Shown here one piece after another: positions 7,036-14,864 of a DNA stretch of 22,753 nucleotides. Source of the stretch: an uncultured Subdoligranulum sp. (lineage in GTDB: Bacteria > Bacillota_A > Clostridia > Oscillospirales > Ruminococcaceae); NCBI RefSeq assembly GCF_937890665.1, contig NZ_CALADU010000088.1:1-22753 (forward strand), read 5' to 3'. The notes below the pieces were generated by a model that did no database searches, was not told the DNA's origin, and saw only the letters and a program-made list of their open reading frames with translations. Position 1 is the stretch's first letter. Every line of letters starts with the position of its first letter. The translations under genes were made by a program, and so were the position numbers.

Positions 7036-8803
7036 ATGCATACCAACCAAGAATCCCGCAAGGTCTGGAAAAAGATCTTTGCGCTGCTCCCCCAAAAGCA
7101 AAAGCTGGAGTTTTTATTGTGCTGGCCATCTTAGGCATCTCGGCGGTGCTGAGCCAACTGACACCGCTGGCTGTGGGTACCTGACTGATCATGTGCTGGC
7201 AGCGCAAACCGCCACCTTCCAATCGGTGCTGCCGATTCTGTTGGCCATCCTGCTGGTCAATGTGGTAAACGAGATCATCAAGGTGGTTCGCCGCCTGATC
7301 GTGGAGGACGCTGCGACCCAAGCCGAAAAGAACGCCCGACAGCAGGCCGCAAACTCTCTGCTGCAAGCTCCGCTCTCCTATTTTCGCGGCCACATGACCG
7401 GCAACATCCATGGTCGGCTCAACCGCAGTCTGGAGGGCACTGTCAAATTGATCAAGCTGCTCTTCATGGACTTTGCCCCGGCAGTTTCCACCGGCTTGGC
7501 CGCCATCGTTACCATCTTTTGGCAGCTTCCCTTTCCGGTAGCCTGTCTGGTCATCTTGGTCATTCCGGTGGGCACCTTCATCGTGTTCCGGCAAATCAGC
7601 ACCCAAAAGGGGATCCGCGTGGAGCTGATGGAAACCAAGGCCGAAATGGACGGCACCATGGTGGAACTGTTGGGCGGTATTGAAACCATCCGTGCCTTGA
7701 ACAGCGCCCACGCCGAGAGCACCCGCATCGAAGGGCAGTCCGAGCATCTGCGCAAAAAGGAGATGCGCCACCACAAAGCTATGGCTTTCTACGATTGCCT
7801 CAAGTTTGTGAATGAAGCCTTTTTCAGCGTGCTGGTCATCGGTATTTCGGTGTTGTTGGCCTCCCAGCAGGTCATCACCATCGGCACCGTACTGACAGCC
7901 TACCTCTGCTTTACCCAGTTGACGGGACCGCTGCGGGAACTGCACCGCATCCTAGATGAGTTTTCCGAGTGCGTGGTGCTGGCTGACGATTACTTCCAAC
8001 TGTTGGAGCTGCCGCTGGATTTTTCTTACCAGCCAATGCCCGCCCTTTCCTCGGCGCTTCCCACCGGCAACGATATTCAACTGCAGCATGTGCGCTTCAG
8101 CTATCCCGAAAAACCGGATACATGGATTCTGAAAGACATCACTTTGTCCATCCGCGGCGGCACCTTCATCGGCGTTGCAGGCCCCAGCGGCTGCGGCAAG
8201 TCCACCCTTATCAAGGTCATCGACAAACTGGAACCGGCACAAGGTTCTATTGTGCTGGGCGGTGCTTCGCTGGCGGGTCTTTCCCGTCAGGTACTGGCCG
8301 ACAACATAGCCCTTGTACCCCAGACGCCCTTCTTGATTGCCGACACCGTCTACCACAACATCTGCTACGGTCTGACGGAGCCTGTCCCGCTGGAAGAAGT
8401 TCGTCTGGCTGCCCAAAAAGCCAACATTGCCGCCGACATTGAAACTTGGCCGGGCGGCTACGATTTTCTGTTATCGGAAGGTGGTGCCAACCTATCCGGC
8501 GGACAGCGGCAGCGCATCGCGTTGGCACGAATCTTTTTGCGCAAGCCCCGCGTGCTGATTCTCGACGAGGCCACTTCTGCTCTGGACAACACCTCGGAGA
8601 AGCTCATCCAGCGAGAGATCGAGCGGTTGAAAGAAGAATGCGGTACCACCGTGCTCTCCATTGCCCACCGCCTTTCCACACTGCAAAACTGTGACGAAAT
8701 CCTTGTAATGGAGCAAGGCGCTATCGTACAGCGAGGAACCTTTCAAGAATTGGAAGCCGTACCGGGCTTGTTCCGCGACATGGCGCGAGGCATCGTAAAA
8801 TAA
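7036..8803 (+). pseudogene. ABC exporter (fused permease-ATPase) broken by two -1 frameshifts near its start
   Basis: The reading from about 7178 to the stop is a typical fused ABC exporter. A transmembrane domain with several hydrophobic helices is followed by an ATPase with Walker A GPSGCGKST, Q-loop VPQTPF, signature NLSGGQRQR, Walker B VLILDEATSALD and H-loop IAHRLST. The natural N terminus, MHTNQESRKVWKKIFALL, starts at an ATG at 7036 in another frame. To join the parts, one base must be restored in the T5 run at 7111-7115 (giving LEFFIVLAILG) and one in the GGG at 7175-7177 (giving LAVGYLTDHVL). The repaired product is 589 residues, the normal size. Both lesions are in short homopolymers, so sequencing error is as likely as a true pseudogene. 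The substrate is unknown. Confidence 0.8.
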
Positions 8804-8806
8804 AGC

Positions 8807-8847
8807 GAGCGGGTCTCCCCCAAAAGGGAGGCCCGCTCTTCTTTTTT
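8807..8847. terminator. Bidirectional terminator between the ABC exporter and yitT-like gene
   Basis: GAGCGGGTCTCCC (8807-8819) pairs with GGGAGGCCCGCTC (8826-8838), a 13-bp stem with one G-T pair, followed on the plus strand by TTCTTTTTT. On the minus strand a looser T-rich stretch follows, so it can serve both converging genes. Confidence 0.88.
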
Positions 8848-9712
8848 ATGCTTCGTCGTTTTTGCCCAGTTCCAATCGTCGGAATCCCTCACCCTGCACC
8901 TCATTGGATTGCAGCATGATAATAAAGCACCCCGGGTCCAGCTCTCGCATAGCCTGTTCGATCTCATACAGTTGTTTGTTGGAGCAAGCGCAAAGCACCA
9001 CATCTTTGGGCCGTCCGGCATATCCGCCGCGCCCCTGCAAAATGGTGGAGCCCCGGTCCGCGACCCGGTCAATTTCCCCGCAGGCCGCCTTGCCGTCGTC
9101 TGTCACAATGAGCGCCAACATGGAGGAGGAGAAACCGAACATCATCTTGTTGATGACCGCTGCCACGATAAAGTTAAACAGCAAGCCGTAGATGATGGAG
9201 TCTACATCCTGAAAGACCGCGCCGTTCAGCAGAATCACCGCCAAAGCCGCCCCAAAGGTCAGGTTGCCAAACGGCAGGTGGGGATGCTTGGCTTTGATGG
9301 CCATGGTGATGAAGTCCAGACCGCCGGTGCTGGAGTTCTGCATGTAGATCAGCGCATCCCCAATGCCGCCCACCACGCCGCCGCAAATGGTCGCCAGCAG
9401 CCGGTCCCCGGTGTAGATGGGCAGCACCGGCAGCAGGTAGTCGGTAAAGACCGCAAACAGGATCATGCAGCGCAGGCTGCGCAGCAGAAAGGACCGGCCC
9501 AGCAGTTTATAGCTGAAAATGATGATGGGGATGTTGATGATCACGTTGCTTAAGCCCATGGGCAGGCCAAACAAACGGTACAGGATGGCGCAAATACCGG
9601 CCACACCTGTGACAGGTACTTCGGCAGCCACCGCAAAGCTATAAATTCCCGCCGCCGATATAAAGCACCCCAGTACTTCCAACAACAGGTTGACTGTCTT
9701 GTTTTTGGTCAT
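8846..9712 (-). CDS. YitT-family membrane protein (DUF161 plus DUF2179)
   Basis: This 288-residue protein has five or so hydrophobic helices in the first 200 residues, including SSTGGLDFITMAIK, a stretch typical of YitT proteins. A soluble C-terminal DUF2179-like domain follows (from about 200), with RGSTILQGRGGY and a closing FIIMLQSNEVQGEGF. The function of the family is not established; it sits in the cytoplasmic membrane. I start it at the ATG at 9712, where GGGAGG is 7 nt upstream, rather than at 9748, which would place the start in the preceding terminator. It follows the lipoprotein gene on the same strand but is separated from it by a terminator hairpin, and no promoter of its own is visible. 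Confidence 0.88.
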   Translation of the reverse strand: MTKNKTVNLLLEVLGCFISAAGIYSFAVAAEVPVTGVAGICAILYRLFGLPMGLSNVIINIPIIIFSYKLLGRSFLLRSLRCMILFAVFTDYLLPVLPIYTGDRLLATICGGVVGGIGDALIYMQNSSTGGLDFITMAIKAKHPHLPFGNLTFGAALAVILLNGAVFQDVDSIIYGLLFNFIVAAVINKMMFGFSSSMLALIVTDDGKAACGEIDRVADRGSTILQGRGGYAGRPKDVVLCACSNKQLYEIEQAMRELDPGCFIIMLQSNEVQGEGFRRLELGKNDEA

Positions 9713-9726
9713 AAAATTCCTCCCTG

Positions 9727-9766
9727 AAAAACAAAAAGGCCGGGGCACACCATGATGCTCCCGGCC
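9727..9766 (-). terminator. Terminator-like hairpin between the lipoprotein and yitT-like genes
   Basis: On the minus strand GGCCGGG (9766-9760) pairs with CCCGGCC (9744-9738), extended by GCA/TGC after a bulge, and TTTTTGTTTT follows. The T tract ends about 14 bases before the yitT-like start codon and just before its ribosome binding site, so expression of that gene probably depends on read-through here. Confidence 0.8.
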
Positions 9767-9775
9767 AAGATATTC

Positions 9776-10918
9776 TTAGACGTTCTTTTTAATTTTGGAG
9801 GCGCTGTAAGTTTTCATCGCGCCTTCATCCAACGCATGCTCCATGGCTGCGCCGTCTGCATAGAATTGATCCTGCAGCTCATCGCTCTTCAGTGCGGTCA
9901 GCAGGTCATACATACTGGTCAACTGCTCCACCGTGTAGCTCTTCAGCGGATCGACCCGGCGAGCCACCAAGATGGTCGTACCCAGATCGATGGTCGTCCA
10001 CTGGTTCATACCCGCTTCATCCAGAGGATCGGTCAAGTTGTTGTATTCATCCGTGCCGTAGCCGGCCAGATCGTCGGGGGTGTAGAGCTGCGCGCCGGCG
10101 TAGTAGATCGCCTCCGAAGCATTCTCCATCGTAGCGCCCAACGTTTCCATCGCCTGCGGTACATATTCCGAAGCCGCCGTATACAGCACCGTCATATCGC
10201 TGGTTTCGCCGGAAGCGTTTTCTTTCAGCTCCGCTTCACACTGGGCGGCAATCTCCAGAATCTTTGTCTTCTGGTCGTCATCTGCCATGGTGTACGTGCT
10301 GTAATCTACCAGCGGGATCTGAACGCTCTCGATATAATAGCAAGAATTGTTCAGGAAATCCGTGTACTCAGCCTCGGTAACCGGAGTGGAGCCATCCGGG
10401 CCATAGAGCAGGTTCATGATCGTGCTGGCTTTCTGCGCGTTGAGCAGGTAGGCTTCCAGACTGCTCTTGCCGATGCCGTTGGCCTCGTACAGTTCGCCGT
10501 TGGATTCCCACATGCTATCCACGCTGCTGGCCACTTCCGAAGTGGCGGCGTCTTCCAGCGTAGCGCCCAGTTCCGCAAACTTGGCTTCCACCGCAGCATA
10601 GTACTCGATAGCCCGCAGCGTCAGCTTTTCCACATATTCTGCGCCGGTAGCCGTAACTTCCTCGTCCCCGATGGTACCGGTACACTCTGCTTTGAGAACC
10701 GCCTTTACATCGTTGGCCGTTTCTCCAGTGGCAAGGTCAGCCAGCCCCGATGCCGTATTGTACGCATTATACTGAGCCAACAGATATACACCCGCCGGGA
10801 TGTCCACCCCACCGATGGTGCCCACGCTGGACGGCGTGGAAATATTGCAGCCCGCCAAAGCCAACAGCATGGCCGCTGCCACGCCAAGGCTCAACAGTTT
10901 GGTTTTGATCGAACGCAT
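9776..10918 (-). CDS. Lipoprotein with SurA/PrsA-like N-terminal region
   Basis: The protein (380 residues) starts with a lipoprotein signal: MRSIKTK, a hydrophobic stretch and the lipobox LAGC with Cys24, so it is expected to be lipid-anchored outside the cell. After it, GTIGGVDIPAGVYLLAQYNA resembles the first helices of SurA/PrsA foldases (the -VNG-pattern followed by an aromatic helix). The rest is helical, acidic and rich in Ala, Glu and Thr, with no clear rotamase (parvulin) domain. An extracellular chaperone-like role is a guess from this resemblance. GGGGAG lies about 9 nt before the ATG. It is transcribed divergently from ung with an excellent promoter and ends at a terminator hairpin. 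Confidence 0.75.
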   Translation of the reverse strand: MRSIKTKLLSLGVAAAMLLALAGCNISTPSSVGTIGGVDIPAGVYLLAQYNAYNTASGLADLATGETANDVKAVLKAECTGTIGDEEVTATGAEYVEKLTLRAIEYYAAVEAKFAELGATLEDAATSEVASSVDSMWESNGELYEANGIGKSSLEAYLLNAQKASTIMNLLYGPDGSTPVTEAEYTDFLNNSCYYIESVQIPLVDYSTYTMADDDQKTKILEIAAQCEAELKENASGETSDMTVLYTAASEYVPQAMETLGATMENASEAIYYAGAQLYTPDDLAGYGTDEYNNLTDPLDEAGMNQWTTIDLGTTILVARRVDPLKSYTVEQLTSMYDLLTALKSDELQDQFYADGAAMEHALDEGAMKTYSASKIKKNV

Positions 10919-10947
10919 AGAGAATGCTCCCCTTTAATAAACTCTCC

Positions 10948-10964
10948 TGCGGCACAATGCCGCA
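10948..10964 (-). other. Hairpin at the 5' end of the lipoprotein mRNA
   Basis: TGCGGCA, a 3-base loop and TGCCGCA form a perfect 7-bp stem within the first 20 or so bases of the predicted transcript, before the ribosome binding site. Such 5' stem-loops often protect mRNA from decay; no ligand site is recognised. Confidence 0.5.
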
Positions 10965-10975
10965 ACATAAATGGT

Positions 10976-11004
10976 ATTATACCGCGTTTGATCGCACATT
11001 GCAA
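10976..11004 (-). promoter_or_regulatory. Promoter of the lipoprotein gene (shares its -35 with ung)
   Basis: On the minus strand TTGCAA (11004-10999), a 17-base spacer and a perfect TATAAT (10981-10976). Transcription should start near 10969, about 50 bases before the start codon. The -35 hexamer is a palindrome and is also the -35 of the ung promoter on the other strand. Confidence 0.82.
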
Positions 11005-11027
11005 GTCCCATCCCCCTGTGTTATACT
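10999..11027 (+). promoter_or_regulatory. Promoter of ung (shares its -35 with the lipoprotein gene)
   Basis: TTGCAA (10999-11004), 17 bases, then TATACT (11022-11027), placing the start near 11034 and the AGGAAGG site just downstream of it. The same six bases serve as the -35 of the opposite promoter. Confidence 0.75.
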
Positions 11028-11057
11028 GGTGAAAATTCTAGGAAGGAAAAGATCTCT

Positions 11058-11756
11058 ATGCTGCTGCGTGAACAACTGGACCAACTTTCTTACAGCGACT
11101 GGGCCCTTTTCTGGCAGGCGGAAGCTGCCAAGCCTTACTTTGCCGAATTGGATGCCTTTGTAACACAGGCCGCTGTATCCCATACCATATACCCTGCCGC
11201 CCAAAATATCTTCGCCGCCTTCCGCGCCTGCCCGCTGGAAAAAGTCCGGGTCGTGATTCTGGGACAGGACCCCTACCACGAACCCGGTCAGGCGATGGGC
11301 CTTTCCTTCTCGGTACCGGACGACTGCAAAACCCCGCCCAGCCTTAAAAACATTTTTAAGGAACTGGATGCGGAATGGGGGCCGGTCCCGCACCGCCACA
11401 ACGATTTGACCTTCTGGGCCCAACAGGGGGTTTTGCTGCTGAACACTGTGTTGACCGTAGAACGGGGTGCAGCATTCTCCCACGCGGGACATGGCTGGGA
11501 AACCTTTACCCGCGCCGCATTGGACTACCTGACCGCCCATGGCCAAACGCCGCTGGCGGCAATTCTTTGGGGCAAACCCGCCCAAAAGTATGCGCCACTC
11601 TTTCAGGCCGCCGCCCAGCAGCGGCCGGTGCTGGTGTTGGAATCCGCCCACCCCAGCCCCCTTTCCGCCTACCGGGGATTTTTCGGTTCCGCCCCCTTTG
11701 GGAAGGTCAATGCCTTTTTGCAGGCCCATGGTGAGGCACCGATCGCGTGGCAATGA
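11058..11756 (+). CDS. ung: Uracil-DNA glycosylase, family 1
   Basis: Ung removes uracil from DNA to start base excision repair. The 232-residue protein has the family 1 motifs in order: the water-activating loop GQDPYH (69-74, Asp71), a GVLLLNTVLTV strand with the uracil-binding Asn, and the DNA-intercalating loop HPSPLSAYRGFFG near the C terminus. Length is normal. AGGAAGG is about 11 nt before the ATG, a slightly long spacing. The gene stands alone between a divergent lipoprotein gene and the deformylase gene 185 bases downstream. I see no clear terminator directly after it. Confidence 0.96.
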   Translation: MLLREQLDQLSYSDWALFWQAEAAKPYFAELDAFVTQAAVSHTIYPAAQNIFAAFRACPLEKVRVVILGQDPYHEPGQAMGLSFSVPDDCKTPPSLKNIFKELDAEWGPVPHRHNDLTFWAQQGVLLLNTVLTVERGAAFSHAGHGWETFTRAALDYLTAHGQTPLAAILWGKPAQKYAPLFQAAAQQRPVLVLESAHPSPLSAYRGFFGSAPFGKVNAFLQAHGEAPIAWQ

Positions 11757-11824
11757 ACTGGAAAGCACCATCAGGGGACAGCCCATGAGGCCCCCGCAAG
11801 AATCGTTCCGGCTCGCTTACCTTT

Positions 11825-11908
11825 TATAATATATACCGACCACCGCGTTGGCGCCGGCGGTCTTCCCTCTGGTCCACAGGCGGCGGGATGTCCGCGCGGT
11901 TGCCGCCT
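11825..11908 (+). promoter_or_regulatory. Possible promoter and structured leader before the deformylase gene
   Basis: A TATAAT (11825-11830) without a good -35 lies 117 bases before the next start codon. The RNA after it can form two GC-rich hairpins: ACCGC/GCGGT (11842-11861) and AGGCGGC/GCCGCCT (11878-11908). Neither has a T tail, so they are not terminators. The rest of 11757-11941 shows nothing else I can name. Confidence 0.35.
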
Positions 11909-11941
11909 TTCCCGGCCCCTACTATAACAAGGAGATTCGTT

Positions 11942-12352
11942 ATGATTCGTGAAATCTGTAAGGATGTTATTTTTCTGGCACAAAAAGCTGAACCTGCCAC
12001 CCCGGAAGATCTGCCGGTCGCAGCGGATCTGTTGGAAACCCTGACCTACCACAAAGACGGCTGTGTGGGGATGGCTGCCAACATGATCGGCGTCAACAAG
12101 CGGATCATCGCCTTTGACAACGAAGGGGAATATATGGTCATGTTCAATCCCGAAATTTTGCGCAAAACCGGCCCTTACGAAACCGAGGAAGGTTGCCTTT
12201 CGTTGACCGGCGTCCGGCCTACCAAGCGATGGAAAACCATCAAGGTAAAGTGGCAAAACGAAAAATTCCAGCAGCGAATCAAAAACTTTACCGGCTGGAC
12301 TGCCGAGATCATCCAACACGAGATCGATCACTGTGAGGGAATCCTCATCTAA
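11942..12352 (+). CDS. Peptide deformylase homologue with altered motif 1
   Basis: Peptide deformylases remove the formyl group from the starting Met of new proteins. This 136-residue protein keeps the metal site: EEGCLSL with Cys85 and the HEIDH motif (126-130) with both His and the catalytic Glu. Motif 1, normally GxGxAAxQ, reads CVGMAANM (41-48), so the first Gly is Cys and the conserved Gln that stabilises the transition state is Met48. It is also short compared with typical Def (about 150-190). I place the start at ATG 11942 after AAGGAG; an in-frame upstream ATG has no such site. It may be a specialised or weakly active deformylase rather than the housekeeping enzyme. Confidence 0.85.
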   Translation: MIREICKDVIFLAQKAEPATPEDLPVAADLLETLTYHKDGCVGMAANMIGVNKRIIAFDNEGEYMVMFNPEILRKTGPYETEEGCLSLTGVRPTKRWKTIKVKWQNEKFQQRIKNFTGWTAEIIQHEIDHCEGILI

Positions 12353-12443
12353 GAAGGCCACGGGTTTTCCTGTAATGCCGGACGCTGTTCCATACGCTTT
12401 TGGGCGGCACCGTATAAAGTTCCTAGCGAAGAGAGGAGTTCTT

Positions 12444-13160
12444 ATGTTTACAGATAAGGTGGTCGTGGTAACCGGCGGTGCCAAAGGCATCGGGAAAACC
12501 ATTGCCGAGGAATTTCGCGAAGAGGGAGCCCATGTCTGTGTCATTGACCGGCTCCCCAACGATTATTATGTAGGTGATCTGGCCGAACAGGCTGTGTTGG
12601 AAGACTTTGCCCACAAAGTTCTTGCCCAGTATGGCCATCTGGATTACCTGATCAACAACGCCCTTCCCCTGATGAAAGGGATTGACCAATGCAGTTATGA
12701 GGAGTTCAACTATGCCTTGCGAGTGGGGGTCACGGCCCCCTTCTATCTGACCAAATTGTTTGCGCCCTATTTGGCCCCCGGCGCTTCCATCGTCAACATT
12801 TCTTCTTCTCGGGACCGCATGAGCCAGCCGCAGACCGAGAGCTACACCGCCGCTAAAGGCGGCATTTCGGCCTTAACCCACGGTCTGGCGGTGAGTTTGG
12901 CCGGCAAAGCACGGGTAAACTCGATCTCGCCCGGGTGGATCGACACCAGTGACACCGTCTATGAAGGCCCCGACGCCGTACAGCAACCGGTAGGCCGCGT
13001 GGGGAATCCCATGGACATTGCCCACATGGTACTCTTTCTCTGTTCGGACAAAGCCGGGTTTATCACCGGCGAAAACATCTGTATCGACGGCGGTATGACC
13101 CGCCAGATGATCTACCACAATGACTTTGGCTGGACCCTACAAGGAGGTACTGCTGAATGA
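12444..13160 (+). CDS. Short-chain dehydrogenase/reductase (SDR)
   Basis: A 238-residue classical SDR. The nucleotide motif TGGAKGIG is at 10-17, the structural Asn motif INNA at 70-73, and the catalytic set Ser121, Tyr134 and Lys138 lies in ISSS and YTAAK. Asp35 at the end of the second strand suggests NAD(H) rather than NADP(H). The C-terminal ITGENICIDGGMT is the usual SDR ending. The start at 12444 has GAGAGGAG about 5 nt upstream. The substrate cannot be told. Its stop overlaps the next start (ATGA), so it is coupled to the flavodoxin gene. The 91-base gap from the deformylase gene contains a TATAAA at 12413-12418 but no convincing -35. Confidence 0.9.
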   Translation: MFTDKVVVVTGGAKGIGKTIAEEFREEGAHVCVIDRLPNDYYVGDLAEQAVLEDFAHKVLAQYGHLDYLINNALPLMKGIDQCSYEEFNYALRVGVTAPFYLTKLFAPYLAPGASIVNISSSRDRMSQPQTESYTAAKGGISALTHGLAVSLAGKARVNSISPGWIDTSDTVYEGPDAVQQPVGRVGNPMDIAHMVLFLCSDKAGFITGENICIDGGMTRQMIYHNDFGWTLQGGTAE

Positions 13161-13624
13161 AAACCGCAATCTGCTATTATTCCCGTCATCATGGAAACAC
13201 CCGGAAAGTGCTGGATGCCATGGCGCAAGAGGGCAGCGTCGACTTGATCGACGTGACCACCCGCCAAGCCGTCCGGTTGGAGGACTACGACTGTCTTGGT
13301 TTTGCCTCCGGCATTTATGGGTTTGCGTTTCACAAGGTGGTGGTGGACTTTGCCCAGCAATATCTGCCTGCCGGCAAACCTGTCTTTTTCGTGTACACCT
13401 ACGGCGGCGCGAAAGGCACCGGCGCCAAGGCAATGGTTACGCTCGCGCAGGAAAAAGGCTGCCCCGTGCTGGGCGAATTCAGTTGTAAGGGATACGATAC
13501 CTTCGGACCGTTCCAGATGGTTGGCGGCATTGCCAAAGGACACCCCGATGCCCAAGATCTGGAAAAGGCCCGGCAATTCTATCGTCAACTGTGCAGCCGC
13601 CGGCAGGAGGGCACCCAACCATGA
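13157..13624 (+). CDS. Small flavodoxin-like protein
   Basis: A 155-residue protein with the flavodoxin fold. It opens MKTAICYYSRHHGNTRKV, where SRHHGNT (9-15) is the FMN phosphate loop. FASGIYGFAFHKV and FVYTYGGAKGTGAKA follow at the positions of the two isoalloxazine-binding loops. Such proteins carry electrons using FMN, or act as FMN-dependent reductases; the partner is unknown. The ATG overlaps the SDR stop (ATGA) with AAGGAGG about 10 nt upstream, and the gene's stop overlaps the next ATG. The tight coupling suggests the SDR and flavodoxin work in one redox process, which is inference. Confidence 0.87.
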   Translation: MKTAICYYSRHHGNTRKVLDAMAQEGSVDLIDVTTRQAVRLEDYDCLGFASGIYGFAFHKVVVDFAQQYLPAGKPVFFVYTYGGAKGTGAKAMVTLAQEKGCPVLGEFSCKGYDTFGPFQMVGGIAKGHPDAQDLEKARQFYRQLCSRRQEGTQP

Positions 13625-14079
13625 GACTAGCCCTTCTCTCCGATACCCATGGCTTGCTGCGCCCCGCGGTGGTGGAATATCTACAATCCGCCGATGCCAT
13701 TCTGCACGGCGGCGACATCAATCGTCCCGAAATCGTGGAAACACTGCGGCAATATGCCCCCTTGTATATCGTACGGGGCAACAATGACAAAGAATGGGCT
13801 GCCGCGCTCCCCCATGATCTTACCGTCACTTTGGGCGGCGTCACCTTCTTCCTCGTCCACAACAAAAAGGAGGTCCCTGCCGACTTGAGCGGTGTGGATG
13901 TAGTTTTGTTCGGGCATTCCCACAAGTATTCGCAGGAGGAACGGGATGGTCGGCTTTGGCTGAACCCCGGTTCCTGCGGCCCTCGCCGCTTCCATCAGGA
14001 GATCACCATGATGATGGCGGAGGTGGCAGACGGCAAGATCACCGTGGAAAAAATCACCATCCCCCATGAGGTGCCGTGA
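13621..14079 (+). CDS. YfcE/MJ0936-family metallophosphoesterase
   Basis: A 152-residue calcineurin-like phosphoesterase of the small YfcE group. All metal-ligand motifs are present: SDTHG (7-11), GGDI, GNND, the VHN strand, and GHSH followed by NPGSCGPRR at the C terminus. Family members hydrolyse phosphodiesters or phosphomonoesters of small molecules with divalent metals; the natural substrate is usually unknown. The chosen ATG overlaps the flavodoxin stop (ATGA), with GGAGG about 10 nt upstream; an in-frame start 10 codons earlier would lie inside the flavodoxin gene without need. Its stop overlaps the next start (TGATG). Confidence 0.92.
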   Translation: MRLALLSDTHGLLRPAVVEYLQSADAILHGGDINRPEIVETLRQYAPLYIVRGNNDKEWAAALPHDLTVTLGGVTFFLVHNKKEVPADLSGVDVVLFGHSHKYSQEERDGRLWLNPGSCGPRRFHQEITMMMAEVADGKITVEKITIPHEVP

Positions 14080-14597
14080 TGGAACTGGGACTGACATTTC
14101 CGTTGCAGCGGTTTTTGAAAAAGACGCCGCCGCCCTACGGTGTAGAACCGGATCGACGGTTTTGCTGGGACCTGCATCGGATTGCGCTTCAGGGGCGAAG
14201 CTGCTTACTGGCGGTCCATTGCCACAGTCGGTATACCCTTATACGCTATGACGTAGCGCCCTTTCAATGGGACAACCTCCCGGAGCTATTTCGGGAAAGT
14301 CTGCTGGAGAGCCTGACCGCTGCCGGTTACGCCCCACTTCAGGTAGAGAATTACCTGCAAAAAGCCGGCACTGTCTTTTTGACCCGTACCCATGGCCGCC
14401 GGGAAGTTGCTTTCCTTAACCGGGCGTGGGACGATGTACTGGCACACAGTACCTTTCTGGACTGCACCACCCAGCGCCAGCCCTTGCTGGAGCACGCCGT
14501 CAACACCCAACCCAGCCGCTGCGTAGGGTTTACCGGGTTAGGTACCGCACTGGAACGAATAACGGCCACCCTTCCTTTCGATGGAGAAACGCCCTAA
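14079..14597 (+). CDS. Uncharacterised protein resembling DUF6933
   Basis: A 172-residue soluble protein with no signal peptide or membrane segment. The order WDLHRIALQGRSCLLAVH, SRYTLIRYDV, a helical middle, then LTRTHGRREVAFLNRAWDDV matches my memory of the DUF6933 pattern (a strand with Arg-x-Cys, a short strand, and a closing Thr/Ser-Arg motif before a helix). The function of that group is not known. It is the last gene of a coupled set, sharing one base with the phosphoesterase stop (TGATG), and a strong terminator lies about 170 bases downstream. Confidence 0.6.
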   Translation: MELGLTFPLQRFLKKTPPPYGVEPDRRFCWDLHRIALQGRSCLLAVHCHSRYTLIRYDVAPFQWDNLPELFRESLLESLTAAGYAPLQVENYLQKAGTVFLTRTHGRREVAFLNRAWDDVLAHSTFLDCTTQRQPLLEHAVNTQPSRCVGFTGLGTALERITATLPFDGETP

Positions 14598-14699
14598 CGC
14601 CGCACTGTACGGTCAATGGCTTTGCCGGACAGCATAACGTTGCAGTAACCGTTCTGAAAAGCGGCGAGTGCGGGTTTCCTCCCCCGGTACAGCGTTTTG

Positions 14700-14716
14700 C
14701 TCTCCGTGGCGGAGAG
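14700..14716 (+). other. Short perfect hairpin in the 3' region of the operon
   Basis: CTCTCCG, loop TGG, CGGAGAG. It lies in the 168 bases between the last stop and the terminator, with no T tail and no open frame worth calling. It may shield the mRNA end from 3' exonucleases. Confidence 0.35.
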
Positions 14717-14765
14717 AGCGCTTCCTGCCGAATCTTTACGTCCCCTTTACCGCTGTCAATATACC

Positions 14766-14806
14766 AATGCCCGTCCGGGACCTTATGTCTCCCGGACGGG
14801 CATTTT
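14766..14806. terminator. Strong bidirectional terminator
   Basis: AATGCCCGTCCGGGA (14766-14780) and TCCCGGACGGGCATT (14790-14804) form a perfect 15-bp stem with a 9-base loop and TTTT on the plus strand. It separates the plus-strand SDR operon from the converging XRE gene, and can act on both. Confidence 0.85.
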
Positions 14807-14864
14807 GGGTACAAGCCGCAGCGCTGGCCCCTCAAACTGCATAAAACTGCCTATACGGGCGGTT

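Noticed and set aside
9752..11032. Plus-strand open frame of 426 codons opposite the lipoprotein gene
   Set aside because: The minus-strand product has a clean lipoprotein signal, a ribosome site and a strong promoter; the plus frame has none of these.
11900..11928. TTGCCG-17-TATAAC as the promoter of the deformylase gene
   Set aside because: It would start transcription at or after the AAGGAG ribosome site, leaving a nearly leaderless mRNA; the spacing match is probably chance.
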